Assembly: GCA_934899185.1 (NCBI GenBank)
Contig: CAKXYI010000007.1
Location: 39,767-103,766 of the forward strand
Source: an uncultured Lachnospiraceae bacterium
Lineage (GTDB): Bacteria > Bacillota > Clostridia > Lachnospirales > Lachnospiraceae
Reading direction: 5' to 3'
Length of the DNA: 64,000 bases
Of the stretch, positions 46,786 through 57,429 are shown piece after piece. How positions within the stretch are numbered: the stretch's first letter is position 1; each line of letters opens with the position of its first letter. The position numbers were made by a program, and so were the translations under genes. The notes under the pieces are model-generated. The model was not told the origin of the DNA, did no database searches, and saw only the letters and a list, made by a program, of their open reading frames with translations.

Positions 46786-48009
46786 ATGGAAGAAATAAAA
46801 GAACAGCCGGAAGTGGCAAAAAAGCCAAAGACATTTCGTCGTGGTGTCCTGACCGGCGTTTTGTGCAGCCTGCTTGTCATGGCTCTGATCCTTGGTGGAC
46901 TGGTATTCGCCTTGCGTGACAGTCTTGGCACGCTAGCAGATTTAAATCTTTCCAAGTTACAATACATTTCTACACTGGTACATCATTACTATTATGAAGA
47001 TGTGGATGATGAGGCGTTGGCAGAGGGCATTTACAAGGGCTATATGGAAGGTCTAGATGATCCGTATTCTGTTTATTATACGGCACAGGAATATGAGGAT
47101 ATGATGATCGATACGACAGGTAATTATGCCGGTATCGGCGCAGTGCTTACAAAGGATACAACGACCGGGCTGGTGCGTATCGTCAATGTATACGATGATT
47201 CCCCGGCGGCAAAGGCAGGTCTGCAGGCAGATGATATCATTGTATCTGTGGACGGACACAAGGGAGAGTCGGAGGATCTGGATCAGTTCGTACATTATGT
47301 GCGTGGCGAAGAAGGTACCAAGATCACCGTGCAATATGAGCGTAACGGCAAGACAGATGTCGTGGAAGTGACGCGTGCACAGGTGGAGGTACCGAGTGTC
47401 AAATACAAGATGCTGGATGATGCTGTCGGCTACGTTTATCTGTCAGAGTTTTCCGATAATACCAAAGACCAGTTTGAGGCAGCTATGGCAGACTTAGAGT
47501 CTCAGGGCATGAAAGCCGTGATCTACGATCTGCGCTTTAATGGTGGCGGTCTGGTGGATTCCGTGACCGGGATATTAGATGACATCTTACCGGCGGGTAC
47601 GACCGTTTATATGGAAGACAAAAACGGCGAGCGTACGACTTATACATCAGATGATGCGAAACAGATTAATATGCCGATGGTCGTACTGACATCCGGCAAT
47701 ACAGCCAGCGCGGCAGAGATCTTTGCCGGAGCCATTCGTGATTTTGACTATGGTACTCTGATCGGGACCAAGACCTTTGGAAAAGGAATCGTGCAGACAA
47801 CGGTGCCGCTTTCTGACGGAAGTGCGATCAAGATCACGATGGCGACCTACTATACGCCGAGTGGTGAGTGCATCCACAAGACAGGTATCACACCGGATAT
47901 CGAACTGGAATACCAGTTCTTAGGCGGCGATGACGAGACTTATGATGAGTCGCTCGACAACCAGATCCAGAAGGGACTTGAAGTCCTCCACGAGGAACTG
48001 GACAAATAA
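46786..48009 (+). CDS. S41-family C-terminal processing protease (CtpA-like)
   Basis: A 407-residue serine protease anchored by one N-terminal membrane helix (about 20-42) and acting outside the cell. A PDZ domain (about 115-195; IVNVYDDSPAAKAGLQADDI) precedes the S41 catalytic domain, with Ser in TSGNTASAAEIFAGA and Lys in TKTFGKGIVQTT. It usually trims or degrades exported proteins, and relatives control wall hydrolases. It follows ftsX by 60 bases, in the common Firmicute order ftsE-ftsX-ctpA. Confidence 0.93.
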   Translation: MEEIKEQPEVAKKPKTFRRGVLTGVLCSLLVMALILGGLVFALRDSLGTLADLNLSKLQYISTLVHHYYYEDVDDEALAEGIYKGYMEGLDDPYSVYYTAQEYEDMMIDTTGNYAGIGAVLTKDTTTGLVRIVNVYDDSPAAKAGLQADDIIVSVDGHKGESEDLDQFVHYVRGEEGTKITVQYERNGKTDVVEVTRAQVEVPSVKYKMLDDAVGYVYLSEFSDNTKDQFEAAMADLESQGMKAVIYDLRFNGGGLVDSVTGILDDILPAGTTVYMEDKNGERTTYTSDDAKQINMPMVVLTSGNTASAAEIFAGAIRDFDYGTLIGTKTFGKGIVQTTVPLSDGSAIKITMATYYTPSGECIHKTGITPDIELEYQFLGGDDETYDESLDNQIQKGLEVLHEELDK

Positions 48010-48030
48010 AAAATGAAAGAGGTGAATACT

Positions 48031-49165
48031 GTGGTAGAACTTGACGCTTATAAACAGCAGTTGCAGGCGTATGAATCTCCACTACAGGAAGTGAGGGATT
48101 CACTTTGACCTGGCTAACAAGTCAAAGCGTATCGAAGAATTAGAAAGAGAAATGGAAGCAGCAGATTTTTGGAATGATGCAGCACAGTCTACTGCCAAAA
48201 TGAAGGAACTGAAAAGTTTAAAAGATGATGTCAGTATCTTTTCCCATTTGCAGGAATTGTATGATGAGATCGACACTTATATCACATTGGGATATGAGGA
48301 GAATGACCCGGATCTTTTGCCGGAGATCGAATCCCTATTACAGGAGTTTGATGGGGAACTGGAAGAACTGCGCATGAAGACTCTGCTCTCGGATGAGTAT
48401 GATGACAGAAATGCCATCGTATCGCTTCATGCCGGAGCCGGTGGTACGGAGAGTTGTGATTGGGTATCTATGTTGTACCGTATGTATACCAGATGGGCGG
48501 CAAGCCGTGGTTATGAGGTAGAAGTACTGGACTATCTGGACGGTGAGGAAGCGGGCATCAAGTCCGTGACCTTCCAGGTCAATGGAGCAAATGCTTATGG
48601 CTATCTGAAATCCGAAAAGGGCGTACACCGTCTGGTGCGTATCTCGCCTTTTAATGCAGCGGGCAAAAGGCAGACATCCTTTGCATCCTGCGATGTCATG
48701 CCAGAACTGGATGATAATGTCGAGGTGGAGATCAATGATGATGATATCCGTATCGATACCTACAGATCCAGCGGTGCCGGTGGTCAGCACATCAACAAGA
48801 CATCATCTGCCATCCGTATCACGCACTTCCCGACCGGGATCGTGGTACAGTGCCAGAATGAGCGTTCCCAGCATATGAACAAAGATAAGGCTATGCAGAT
48901 GTTAAAGGCAAAGTTGTATCTTTTGCAAAAGGAGGAGCAGGAGCGCGAAGCGCAGGGCATCCGTGGAGAGGTGACAGAGATCGGCTGGGGCAACCAGATC
49001 CGTTCTTATGTCTTACAGCCATATACCATGGTAAAAGATCTGCGGACCGGAGAGGAAACCGGAAATGTGGATGCTGTTTTAGACGGTGCCATCACCCCGT
49101 TTATGAATGCCTATCTGAAATGGTGTTCTCTGGGACGGCCGGATCGTCATACGCAGGAATCATAA
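48031..49165 (+). CDS. prfB: Peptide chain release factor 2, with programmed +1 frameshift
   Basis: RF2 ends translation at UGA and UAA. The first 25 codons (start GTG 48031 after GAAAGAGGTG) run in frame to CTT-TGA at 48103-48108. Reading then slips +1 at CTT, and continues from 48107 as DLANKSKRIEELE to 49165, giving 377 residues. An AGGGA ribosome-like sequence just before the slip, plus CTT-TGA-C, is the classic self-regulating signal: low RF2 favours the shift. The main frame carries the GGQ motif (SSGAGGQHINKTSSA) and the SPF stop-codon recognition motif (RISPFNAAGKRQTSF). ATG 48013 in the same frame is an alternative start. Confidence 0.95.
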
Positions 49166-49170
49166 AAGGC

Positions 49171-49200
49171 TTGATTTAGGTAGTCTTCTTGTGGTATTAT
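49171..49200 (+). promoter_or_regulatory. Promoter of thrR-hom
   Basis: TTGATT (49171-49176) and TATTAT (49195-49200), 18-base spacer. The spacer contains one arm of a 13-base inverted repeat. Confidence 0.55.
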
Positions 49201-49270
49201 CTTTCGAGTGAGAACATTTGTGTTTGTGTCAAAGACACTCGGGAGGGAATATGTCAGAGAAGACTACCTA
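49177..49270. promoter_or_regulatory. 13-base inverted repeat spanning the thrR promoter and start codon
   Basis: TAGGTAGTCTTCT (49177-49189) and AGAAGACTACCTA (49258-49270) are exact reverse complements. The first lies between -35 and -10, the second in codons 3-7 of thrR. The first arm should lie upstream of the transcript, so a two-site DNA operator is likelier than an RNA hairpin. Between them GTGTC-AAA-GACAC (49226-49238) and CGAGTG/CACTCG (49205-49210 and 49236-49241) offer competing hairpins just before the ribosome site. Confidence 0.6.
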
Positions 49271-49694
49271 TTTTGTGTTAAAGGAAAAGGCAGTGCCGGA
49301 AGTGCTCCGCAAGGTAGTGGAGGCCAAGCGCCTGATCGAATCCGGTCGTTGTATCTCCGTGCAGGAGGCGACAGATCGTGTGGGGATCAGCCGGAGTTCT
49401 TTCTATAAGTACAAAGAGGATATTTTTCCCTTTCATGACAACGTCAAAGGAAGGACGATCACTATGGTGATCCAGTTGGAGGACGAGCCTGGCATCCTGT
49501 CGGAAATCTTGCAGACAGTCGCCCGGTATCATGCCAACATACTGACAATCCACCAGAGTATTCCGGTCAATGGGATTGCGTCATTGACTTTATCGGTCGA
49601 TGTGCTGCCGGAGACAGGCAATGTCTCGGAGATGGTGGAAGTCATGGAAAAAACACAGGGAATACAATACGTAAAAATATTAGCTAGGGAGTGA
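49251..49694 (+). CDS. thrR: ACT-domain regulator, ThrR-like
   Basis: A 147-residue protein of the UPF0735 ACT family. The N-terminal helix-turn-helix (CISVQEATDRVGISRSSFYK) is joined to a C-terminal ACT domain (about 70-145; VIQLEDEPGILSEILQTVAR). The Bacillus counterpart ThrR represses the hom-thrCB genes. It lies four bases before hom, so it very likely controls threonine and methionine synthesis in response to an amino acid. GGGAGGGA precedes ATG 49251; the frame upstream has no ribosome site. Confidence 0.88.
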   Translation: MSEKTTYFVLKEKAVPEVLRKVVEAKRLIESGRCISVQEATDRVGISRSSFYKYKEDIFPFHDNVKGRTITMVIQLEDEPGILSEILQTVARYHANILTIHQSIPVNGIASLTLSVDVLPETGNVSEMVEVMEKTQGIQYVKILARE

Positions 49695-49698
49695 TCAG

Positions 49699-50895
49699 AT
49701 GAAAGTAGCAATTATGGGATACGGAACTATTGGTTCCGGTGTAGCAGAGATTTTAGAGGTAAACAGGGATGTTGTGGCAAAGCGTTGTGGCGAGCCATTA
49801 GAGTTAAAATATGTTTTGGATCTGCGTGATTTTGAGGGAGATCCGATCGCGGACAAGATCGTGCATGACTACAAGACGATTGTAGAAGACCCTGAAGTTG
49901 CCATTGTTGTGGAGACCATGGGTGGTGTGGAGCCTGCATATACCTTTGTTAAGGCAATGCTTGAGGCAGGAAAGCATGTTACGACTTCCAACAAGGCGCT
50001 TGTGGCAGACAAGGGCGCAGAATTGATCGAGATCGCCAGAGATCACAAGGTCAATTTCTTATTTGAGGCATCCGTTGGTGGCGGCATCCCGATCATCCGT
50101 CCGTTGACGTCCTGCCTGACAGGTGATGTGATCGAGGAGATCACGGGTATCGTCAATGGTACGACCAACTATATGATGTCAAAGATGACCAAAGAAGGTC
50201 TGGAATTTGATGATGTATTAAAGGACGCACAGGCAAAGGGCTATGCGGAAAAAGATCCGACAGCAGATATCGAAGGACACGATGCCTGCCGCAAGATCGC
50301 CATCCTGACTTCTCTTGTCTGTGGCAGACAGGTGGATTATAAAGACATCCCGACTGAGGGAATCTCACATATCACGGCAACCGATATTAAGTATGCGAAT
50401 AAAATGGGAAGAGCCATCAAGTTACTGGCTACCAGCAAAAAAGTGGGCGACTCCTATGTGGCAAGAGTAGCACCTTTCCTTTTATCACCGGAGCATCCGC
50501 TTTACAATGTGCATGATGTATTCAATGCCATTTTTGTTCACGGCAATATGCTGGGAGATGGTATGTTCTACGGAAGCGGTGCGGGCAAACTTCCGACCGC
50601 TAGTGCAGTTGTTGGTGATATGGTCGCTATTGCCAAGCATATCGACAAGAATATTTATCTGGAGTGGGCAAGGGAGAAACTTGTCCTTGCGGATCCAAAT
50701 GAGCAGGTCAATCGTTTCTTTGTACGTTCCACTGCATCAGAGGCTGAGATCGAGAATATCTTTGGTCAGGTAGAGTTCGTTGAGATTGGTCTGGATGATG
50801 AGATCGGCTTTGTTACAGAAGCCATGAAAGAGTCTGATTATGCGACAAAAGCAGCTGCACTTGGTGAAGTGCGTCAGATGATCCGTCTGATCTAA
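49699..50895 (+). CDS. hom: Homoserine dehydrogenase
   Basis: A 398-residue NAD(P)-dependent enzyme that reduces aspartate semialdehyde to homoserine for Thr and Met synthesis. The Rossmann motif GYGTIGSGVAEIL is followed by TSNKALVAD and the catalytic domain GGGIPIIRPL, INGTTNYM-like VNGTTNYMMSKM and GYAEKDPTADIEGHDA. At about 400 residues it is shorter than forms with a full C-terminal ACT domain, and the separate ThrR protein next door carries an ACT domain instead. Confidence 0.95.
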   Translation: MKVAIMGYGTIGSGVAEILEVNRDVVAKRCGEPLELKYVLDLRDFEGDPIADKIVHDYKTIVEDPEVAIVVETMGGVEPAYTFVKAMLEAGKHVTTSNKALVADKGAELIEIARDHKVNFLFEASVGGGIPIIRPLTSCLTGDVIEEITGIVNGTTNYMMSKMTKEGLEFDDVLKDAQAKGYAEKDPTADIEGHDACRKIAILTSLVCGRQVDYKDIPTEGISHITATDIKYANKMGRAIKLLATSKKVGDSYVARVAPFLLSPEHPLYNVHDVFNAIFVHGNMLGDGMFYGSGAGKLPTASAVVGDMVAIAKHIDKNIYLEWAREKLVLADPNEQVNRFFVRSTASEAEIENIFGQVEFVEIGLDDEIGFVTEAMKESDYATKAAALGEVRQMIRLI

Positions 50896-50959
50896 AATGC
50901 GTCATAAATAGACACATTGCGACCATTCGTGGAAGAATAGAAAAATCGCGGAAACTTTA

Positions 50960-50988
50960 TTGAAAAATCATGGGGGATTTTTTATAAT
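50960..50988 (+). promoter_or_regulatory. Sigma-A promoter of glpK
   Basis: TTGAAA (50960-50965), a 17-base spacer and a perfect TATAAT (50983-50988), 49 bases before the glpK start. Confidence 0.75.
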
Positions 50989-51019
50989 AGGGTCAGGATC
51001 ATTAAAGATTTGATTTTAA

Positions 51020-52546
<1,527 letters not shown>

Positions 52547-52570
52547 AACTTTCTGATACAAGGATACTAT

Positions 52571-52600
52571 AAGGAGATGTCAAGACTGACATCTCCTTTT
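52571..52600 (+). terminator. Terminator after glpK
   Basis: AAGGAGATGTCA (52571-52582) and TGACATCTCCTT (52587-52598) form a perfect 12-base stem with a 4-base loop and T residues. Confidence 0.92.
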
Positions 52601-52709
52601 CTACGCCCACTTACAGCTTTATTTTGCTGGCAGGATAGAGGAAATTATGGTATGATAATGAAGTAAAAAGACGGTCGTTTTTATGAAAAGACGACGGATA
52701 GGAGAATGT

Positions 52710-54092
52710 ATGAATTACGATGTACTGATTATTGGCGCGGGCCCGGGAGGTATTTTTTCTGCCTACGAACTGATCAGGCAGGATCCGAATTTGCGTGTGG
52801 GCGTTTTTGAGGCAGGACACGCTTTGGGAGGAAGAAAATGCCCGATCGACGGAAATAAGATCAAGTCCTGTATCGGATGTAAGACCTGTTCGATCATGAG
52901 TGGTTTTGGCGGAGCCGGTGCTTTTTCAGATGGTAAATACAATATCACCAATGATTTTGGCGGTACTTTATATGAATATATCGGTAAAAAAGAAGCCATT
53001 GATCTGATGCGTTATGTCGATACGATCAATCTGGCATATGGCGGAGAGGGGACCAAGTTATACTCTACCGCAGGCAGCCGTTTTAAAAAGCAGTGTATGC
53101 AAAATGATCTGCATCTGCTGGATGCATCTGTCCGTCATTTGGGCACGGATATCAACTATGTGGTATTGGAGAATCTCTACGAATACCTAAAGGACAAGGT
53201 AGAGTTTCATTTTGACACGCTGGTGGAATCGGTCGAAGTCTTAGCAGATGGTGAGGAGGGTTATCGTATCCACTGTAAGGATGCGAGTTACGCCTGCAAA
53301 GACTGTATCATTTCTGTCGGACGCAGCGGAAGCAAATGGATGGAGGAAGTCTGCAAGGACCTTTCTATCCCGACCAATTCCAACCGTGTGGATATCGGCG
53401 TGCGTGTGGAATTGCCGGCAGAGATCTTTTCCCACCTGACCGATGAATTGTACGAGAGCAAGATCGTTTACCGTACCCAGAAATACGAGGACAAGGTGCG
53501 TACCTTCTGTATGAATCCAAAGGGTGCGGTCGTAAATGAAAATACCAATGGCATCATCACGGTCAACGGACATAGTTACGAAGACCCGGAGAAACAGACG
53601 GAGAATACGAATTTTGCCCTTTTGGTTTCCAAGCATTTTTCGGAACCTTTTAAGGATTCCAATGGTTACGGCGAGTCGATCGCCAGACTTTCCAATATGC
53701 TTGGCGGTGGCGTGATGGTACAGCGTTTTGGCGACCTGATTCGCGGACAGCGTTCTACCAAGAAACGAATCGAGGAGTCTTTTGTCACACCGACACTCAA
53801 TGCAACTCCGGGAGATCTTTCGTTGGTACTGCCAAAGCGTATCTTAGACGGCATTGTAGAGATGATCTACGCACTGGATAAGATCGCACCGGGTACCGCA
53901 AATGATGATACCTTGCTTTATGGTGTTGAGGTCAAGTTCTACAATATGGAAGTGGAAGTGGACGAACATTTGCAGACCAATTATAAGGGGCTTTATGTGA
54001 TCGGTGATGGAAGCGGTATTACCCACTCACTATCACACGCCTCTGCAAGTGGAGTTTATGTAGCAAGGGAGATTGCGGGAGACCAGAACTAG
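52710..54092 (+). CDS. FAD-dependent oxidoreductase with cysteine cluster
   Basis: A 460-residue flavoprotein of the NAD(FAD)-utilising dehydrogenase group (COG2509-like). The N-terminal FAD site is IIGAGPGGIFSAYEL, and the C-terminal FAD segment is LYVIGDGSGITHSLSHA. Cys44, Cys54, Cys57 and Cys60 (RKCPIDG, SCIGCKTC) could bind an Fe-S cluster or form a redox disulfide. Its substrate is unknown. GATAGGAG before ATG 52710 sets the start; an ATG at 52683 lacks one. It shares a CTAG stop overlap with the convergent DUF2752 gene. Confidence 0.85.
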   Translation: MNYDVLIIGAGPGGIFSAYELIRQDPNLRVGVFEAGHALGGRKCPIDGNKIKSCIGCKTCSIMSGFGGAGAFSDGKYNITNDFGGTLYEYIGKKEAIDLMRYVDTINLAYGGEGTKLYSTAGSRFKKQCMQNDLHLLDASVRHLGTDINYVVLENLYEYLKDKVEFHFDTLVESVEVLADGEEGYRIHCKDASYACKDCIISVGRSGSKWMEEVCKDLSIPTNSNRVDIGVRVELPAEIFSHLTDELYESKIVYRTQKYEDKVRTFCMNPKGAVVNENTNGIITVNGHSYEDPEKQTENTNFALLVSKHFSEPFKDSNGYGESIARLSNMLGGGVMVQRFGDLIRGQRSTKKRIEESFVTPTLNATPGDLSLVLPKRILDGIVEMIYALDKIAPGTANDDTLLYGVEVKFYNMEVEVDEHLQTNYKGLYVIGDGSGITHSLSHASASGVYVAREIAGDQN

Positions 54093-54424
54093 AAGATTTG
54101 CAATAGGTCTGTGTGAAACCAGACAAGGGCAAGATTTTTGATGACAAAATTTACTGCCAGTAAGCCTAGTGCGATCCAAAGCAAACAGGCGCTGGGGCGG
54201 TACTTATGATCCAGGATCTTGCGGATACATAGATAGAGGCAGGCAAAAAAGGTATAGACTACCAGCGGGTGGAAAAGAAAAGACTTGATCCAGTGTCCGG
54301 TAAGGAATAAATACAGGGCTCTGGTGCCACCGCAGCCGGGACAATAGTAGCCGGTTACCAGATGGAAAAGACATTTGGGTGCGTGGCGCATATAGTTTTG
54401 TAGTAGTCTGGCAAGTGCTTGCAT
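54089..54424 (-). CDS. DUF2752 membrane protein
   Basis: A 111-residue small membrane protein with about two or three helices. The DUF2752 signature is CLFHLVTGYYCPGCGGTRAL (CPxCGxTR), followed by HWIKSFLFHPL. The function is unknown; the paired cysteines and conserved arginine suggest metal or redox chemistry near the membrane face. ATG 54424 follows GTGAGG; a GTG at 54436 is possible. It converges on the FAD gene. Confidence 0.85.
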   Translation of the reverse strand: MQALARLLQNYMRHAPKCLFHLVTGYYCPGCGGTRALYLFLTGHWIKSFLFHPLVVYTFFACLYLCIRKILDHKYRPSACLLWIALGLLAVNFVIKNLALVWFHTDLLQIF

Positions 54425-54534
54425 ATTAGACCTCACATCTATTTGAAATAGTGATAGTTAAGTATAAAATCTACTATAAGGGAATGACAGGCGGTTTGTA
54501 AAGAGGACGCGATCAAAGAAAGAGGGAATGGCGT

Positions 54535-55041
54535 ATGCAGATAGGAGGCCTTGGTTCTATCCTTACAACTTCATATCAACCGGGAACTTATGGCATGGGG
54601 ATTTATGATGCCACGGCGGGCGTGACGGATCCGACCACGACCGGAGCAGGGGATGCGGACGGCGTCAAGCCGGGCTATAAATCCACGCCGGCAGAATGTC
54701 AGACTTGCAAGGAGCGCAAGTATATTGATGGGTCGGACGAAAATGTCTCCTTCAAGGCAGCAGCACACATTTCACCGGAGGCAGCCGGCGGTGCTGTGCG
54801 GGCACACGAAGGCGAACATGTCAGCAATGCCTATACCAAGGCTGCCCAAAATAACGGAACGGTGGTAAATGCCAGCGTATCCATTCATACATCGGTCTGC
54901 CCGGAATGTGGCAGGACTTATGTTTCGGGTGGCACGACTAATACGACGATCCGCTACAACGAGAGCAACCCATACGGACAAAATCAAAAATCGCTGGATG
55001 CAGCCAGCCTGATCGGGGGCAAGGTGGACTTGAGTGTCTGA
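54535..55041 (+). CDS. Putative zinc metalloprotease (SprA/CJM1_0395-like)
   Basis: A 168-residue protein with no signal peptide. The metal motif HEGEH (91-95, in VRAHEGEHVSNA) has the HExxH pattern, and two cysteine pairs, CQTC (55-58) and CPEC (122-125), probably bind a structural zinc. The N-terminus (MQIGGLGSILTTSYQPGTYG) is glycine-rich and looks like those of flagellum-associated proteins. The family is found in flagellated bacteria; the substrate is unknown. AAGAGGGA precedes ATG 54535. Confidence 0.75.
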   Translation: MQIGGLGSILTTSYQPGTYGMGIYDATAGVTDPTTTGAGDADGVKPGYKSTPAECQTCKERKYIDGSDENVSFKAAAHISPEAAGGAVRAHEGEHVSNAYTKAAQNNGTVVNASVSIHTSVCPECGRTYVSGGTTNTTIRYNESNPYGQNQKSLDAASLIGGKVDLSV

Positions 55042-55089
55042 TGCAGGCGGCTTTGATTGAGAAATTAGAAAAGAAATGGAGTAACATAG

Positions 55090-57381
55090 ATGGACATCAA
55101 TAGAAAATTGGCAAGTGAACTTGGTGTTCTGCCAAAACAGGTAGATGCAGCGGTAAAACTGATCGACGAGGGGAATACCATTCCTTTTATCGCCAGATAT
55201 CGAAAGGAGGCAACAGGAGCACTCAGCGATGAGATCCTGCGAAACCTGTATGAGCGATTGAATTATCTGCGCAATCTGGAAGACAAGAAAGCATCAGTCT
55301 TAGCGAGCATCGAAGAGCAGGGTAAATTGACAGAGGAACTGCGTGCGCAAATCTTGGCGGCAGAGACACAGGTCGTTGTAGATGATCTGTATCGCCCATA
55401 TCGTCCAAAGCGCCGTACCCGTGCGACGATTGCCAAGGAAAAGGGTTTAGAGCCGTTGGCAGATCTGATCTTTTTGCAGGAGATCGATCAGCCGCTAGAG
55501 GAGATTGCCGGAGATTATGTAAATGCAGAGAAAGAAGTGGCTACAGCGCAGGATGCGATCGCGGGAGCCATGGATATTCTGGCAGAGACCATCGCAGACC
55601 AGGCGGATTATCGTATGCATATCCGAGGGATAACGGAAAAAAAGGGACATATCACATCAAGTGCCAAGGATGAGACCGCGGAGTCGGTCTACGAGATGTA
55701 CTATGATTTTGATGAACCGCTCGAAAAATTGCCGGGACACCGTATTCTGGCACTCAACCGAGGAGAAAAGGAAAAAATCCTGACAGTCAGGATCTTAGCA
55801 CCGAATGAGGAGATCATCCGTTATCTTTCCAAACAGGTCATTGCCAAGGATAACCCTTATACGACACCGGTGTTGATGGAGACCATCAAGGATGCATACG
55901 ACCGTCTGATCGCACCGGCTATTGAGCGTGAGATCCGGTCTGCCTTGACGGAGAAGGCAGAGGACGGTGCGATCAGTGTCTTTGGCAAGAACTTACAGCA
56001 ATTACTTATGCAGCCACCGATCGCAGGACAGGTGGTCTTGGGCTGGGATCCGGCATTTCGTACCGGTTGTAAACTTGCCGTTGTAGATGCGACCGGAAAA
56101 GTGTTGGATACGACCGTTATTTTCCCGACAGCACCGCAGAATAAAGTAGAAGAGGCAAAGGTTGTTTTAAAGAAACTGATCTCCAAATATCATGTCACCC
56201 TGATCTCTGTAGGAAATGGCACGGCATCGCGTGAATCAGAAATGATCATCGTAGATCTTTTAAAGGAGATCCAAACTCCGGTGCAGTATGTGATCACCAA
56301 CGAGGCGGGCGCATCGGTCTATTCTGCCAGCAAACTGGCAACAGAGGAGTTCCCGCAATTTGATGTGGGACAGCGTAGTGCGACATCCATTGCCAGACGT
56401 GTGCAGGATCCCCTGTCCGAACTGGTAAAGATCGATCCTAAGTCAATCGGGGTAGGGCAGTATCAGCATGATATGAACCAGAAAAAGTTGGATGAAGCCT
56501 TATCCGGTGTTGTTGAGGCTTGCGTCAACAACGTGGGCGTTGACTTGAACACGGCTTCGGCATCCTTACTGGAACATATTTCGGGTATCAATAAGACCAT
56601 TGCCAAGAACATCGTGACATATCGTGAAGAGAACGGGCAGTTCACTTCCAGAAAACAATTATTAAAGGTGCCAAAGTTAGGACCAAAGGCATACGAACAG
56701 TGTGCGGGTTTCCTGCGGATCCGCGGGGGAAAGAATCCTTTAGACGCAACCAGCGTACACCCGGAGTCCTATGAAGTGACGGAAAAACTTCTTGCCAAAT
56801 TAGGACATGATCTGACGGAGATCACAGATGGCGGTATCGGGCAGATCGGAAAAGAAGTGGGCGACTTGGATCGACTGGCAGAAGAACTTAGCATCGGTGC
56901 CATGACTTTGGAGGATATTGTAAAAGAACTCCAAAAGCCGGGACGCGATCCAAGAGAGGATATGCCAAAGCCGATCCTGCGAAGCGATGTCTTAAGCATG
57001 GAGGATCTGAAACCGGGCATGGTCTTAAAAGGCACCGTCCGCAATGTTATTGATTTTGGCGCCTTCGTGGATATCGGCGTGCACCAAGACGGACTTGTCC
57101 ATATTTCTGAAATCTGTGACCGATTTATCAAACATCCGCTGGAGGCTGTATCGATTGGCGATATTGTGGATGTGCAGGTCTTGAGTGTGGATCTCAAAAA
57201 GCAAAGGATACAGTTGACCATGAAACTGGGCAATCGACAGGACAAGAAAGAGGCGGCTGCAGAGCAGTCTGCGGCAAGATCCGGGAAGCCTGCCAATAAG
57301 CAGAATTTCAAGAAAAAACAAGAGCGCAGGAAGCCGGTAAAAAAAGGCAATAACTTTTTTGATAATATTATTATCGAATAG
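55090..57381 (+). CDS. tex: Tex-family RNA-binding protein
   Basis: A 763-residue protein. It has an N-terminal helical Tex domain (SELGVLPKQVDAAVKLIDEG, NTIPFIARYRKEATGALSDE are its start), a YqgF-like RNase H fold (about 320-450, GWDPAFRTGCKLAVVDATGK), a helix-hairpin-helix pair (about 490-560), and a C-terminal S1 domain (about 640-710, GTVRNVIDFGAFVDIGVHQ). It is the bacterial relative of Spt6 and binds RNA at the transcription complex. A lysine-rich tail (730-755) is unusual but common in related Clostridia. Confidence 0.95.
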   Translation: MDINRKLASELGVLPKQVDAAVKLIDEGNTIPFIARYRKEATGALSDEILRNLYERLNYLRNLEDKKASVLASIEEQGKLTEELRAQILAAETQVVVDDLYRPYRPKRRTRATIAKEKGLEPLADLIFLQEIDQPLEEIAGDYVNAEKEVATAQDAIAGAMDILAETIADQADYRMHIRGITEKKGHITSSAKDETAESVYEMYYDFDEPLEKLPGHRILALNRGEKEKILTVRILAPNEEIIRYLSKQVIAKDNPYTTPVLMETIKDAYDRLIAPAIEREIRSALTEKAEDGAISVFGKNLQQLLMQPPIAGQVVLGWDPAFRTGCKLAVVDATGKVLDTTVIFPTAPQNKVEEAKVVLKKLISKYHVTLISVGNGTASRESEMIIVDLLKEIQTPVQYVITNEAGASVYSASKLATEEFPQFDVGQRSATSIARRVQDPLSELVKIDPKSIGVGQYQHDMNQKKLDEALSGVVEACVNNVGVDLNTASASLLEHISGINKTIAKNIVTYREENGQFTSRKQLLKVPKLGPKAYEQCAGFLRIRGGKNPLDATSVHPESYEVTEKLLAKLGHDLTEITDGGIGQIGKEVGDLDRLAEELSIGAMTLEDIVKELQKPGRDPREDMPKPILRSDVLSMEDLKPGMVLKGTVRNVIDFGAFVDIGVHQDGLVHISEICDRFIKHPLEAVSIGDIVDVQVLSVDLKKQRIQLTMKLGNRQDKKEAAAEQSAARSGKPANKQNFKKKQERRKPVKKGNNFFDNIIIE

Positions 57382-57429
57382 TGGTTGACAGATGAGCTCT
57401 ATATGCATATACTGATGCTTGTAAATAGG

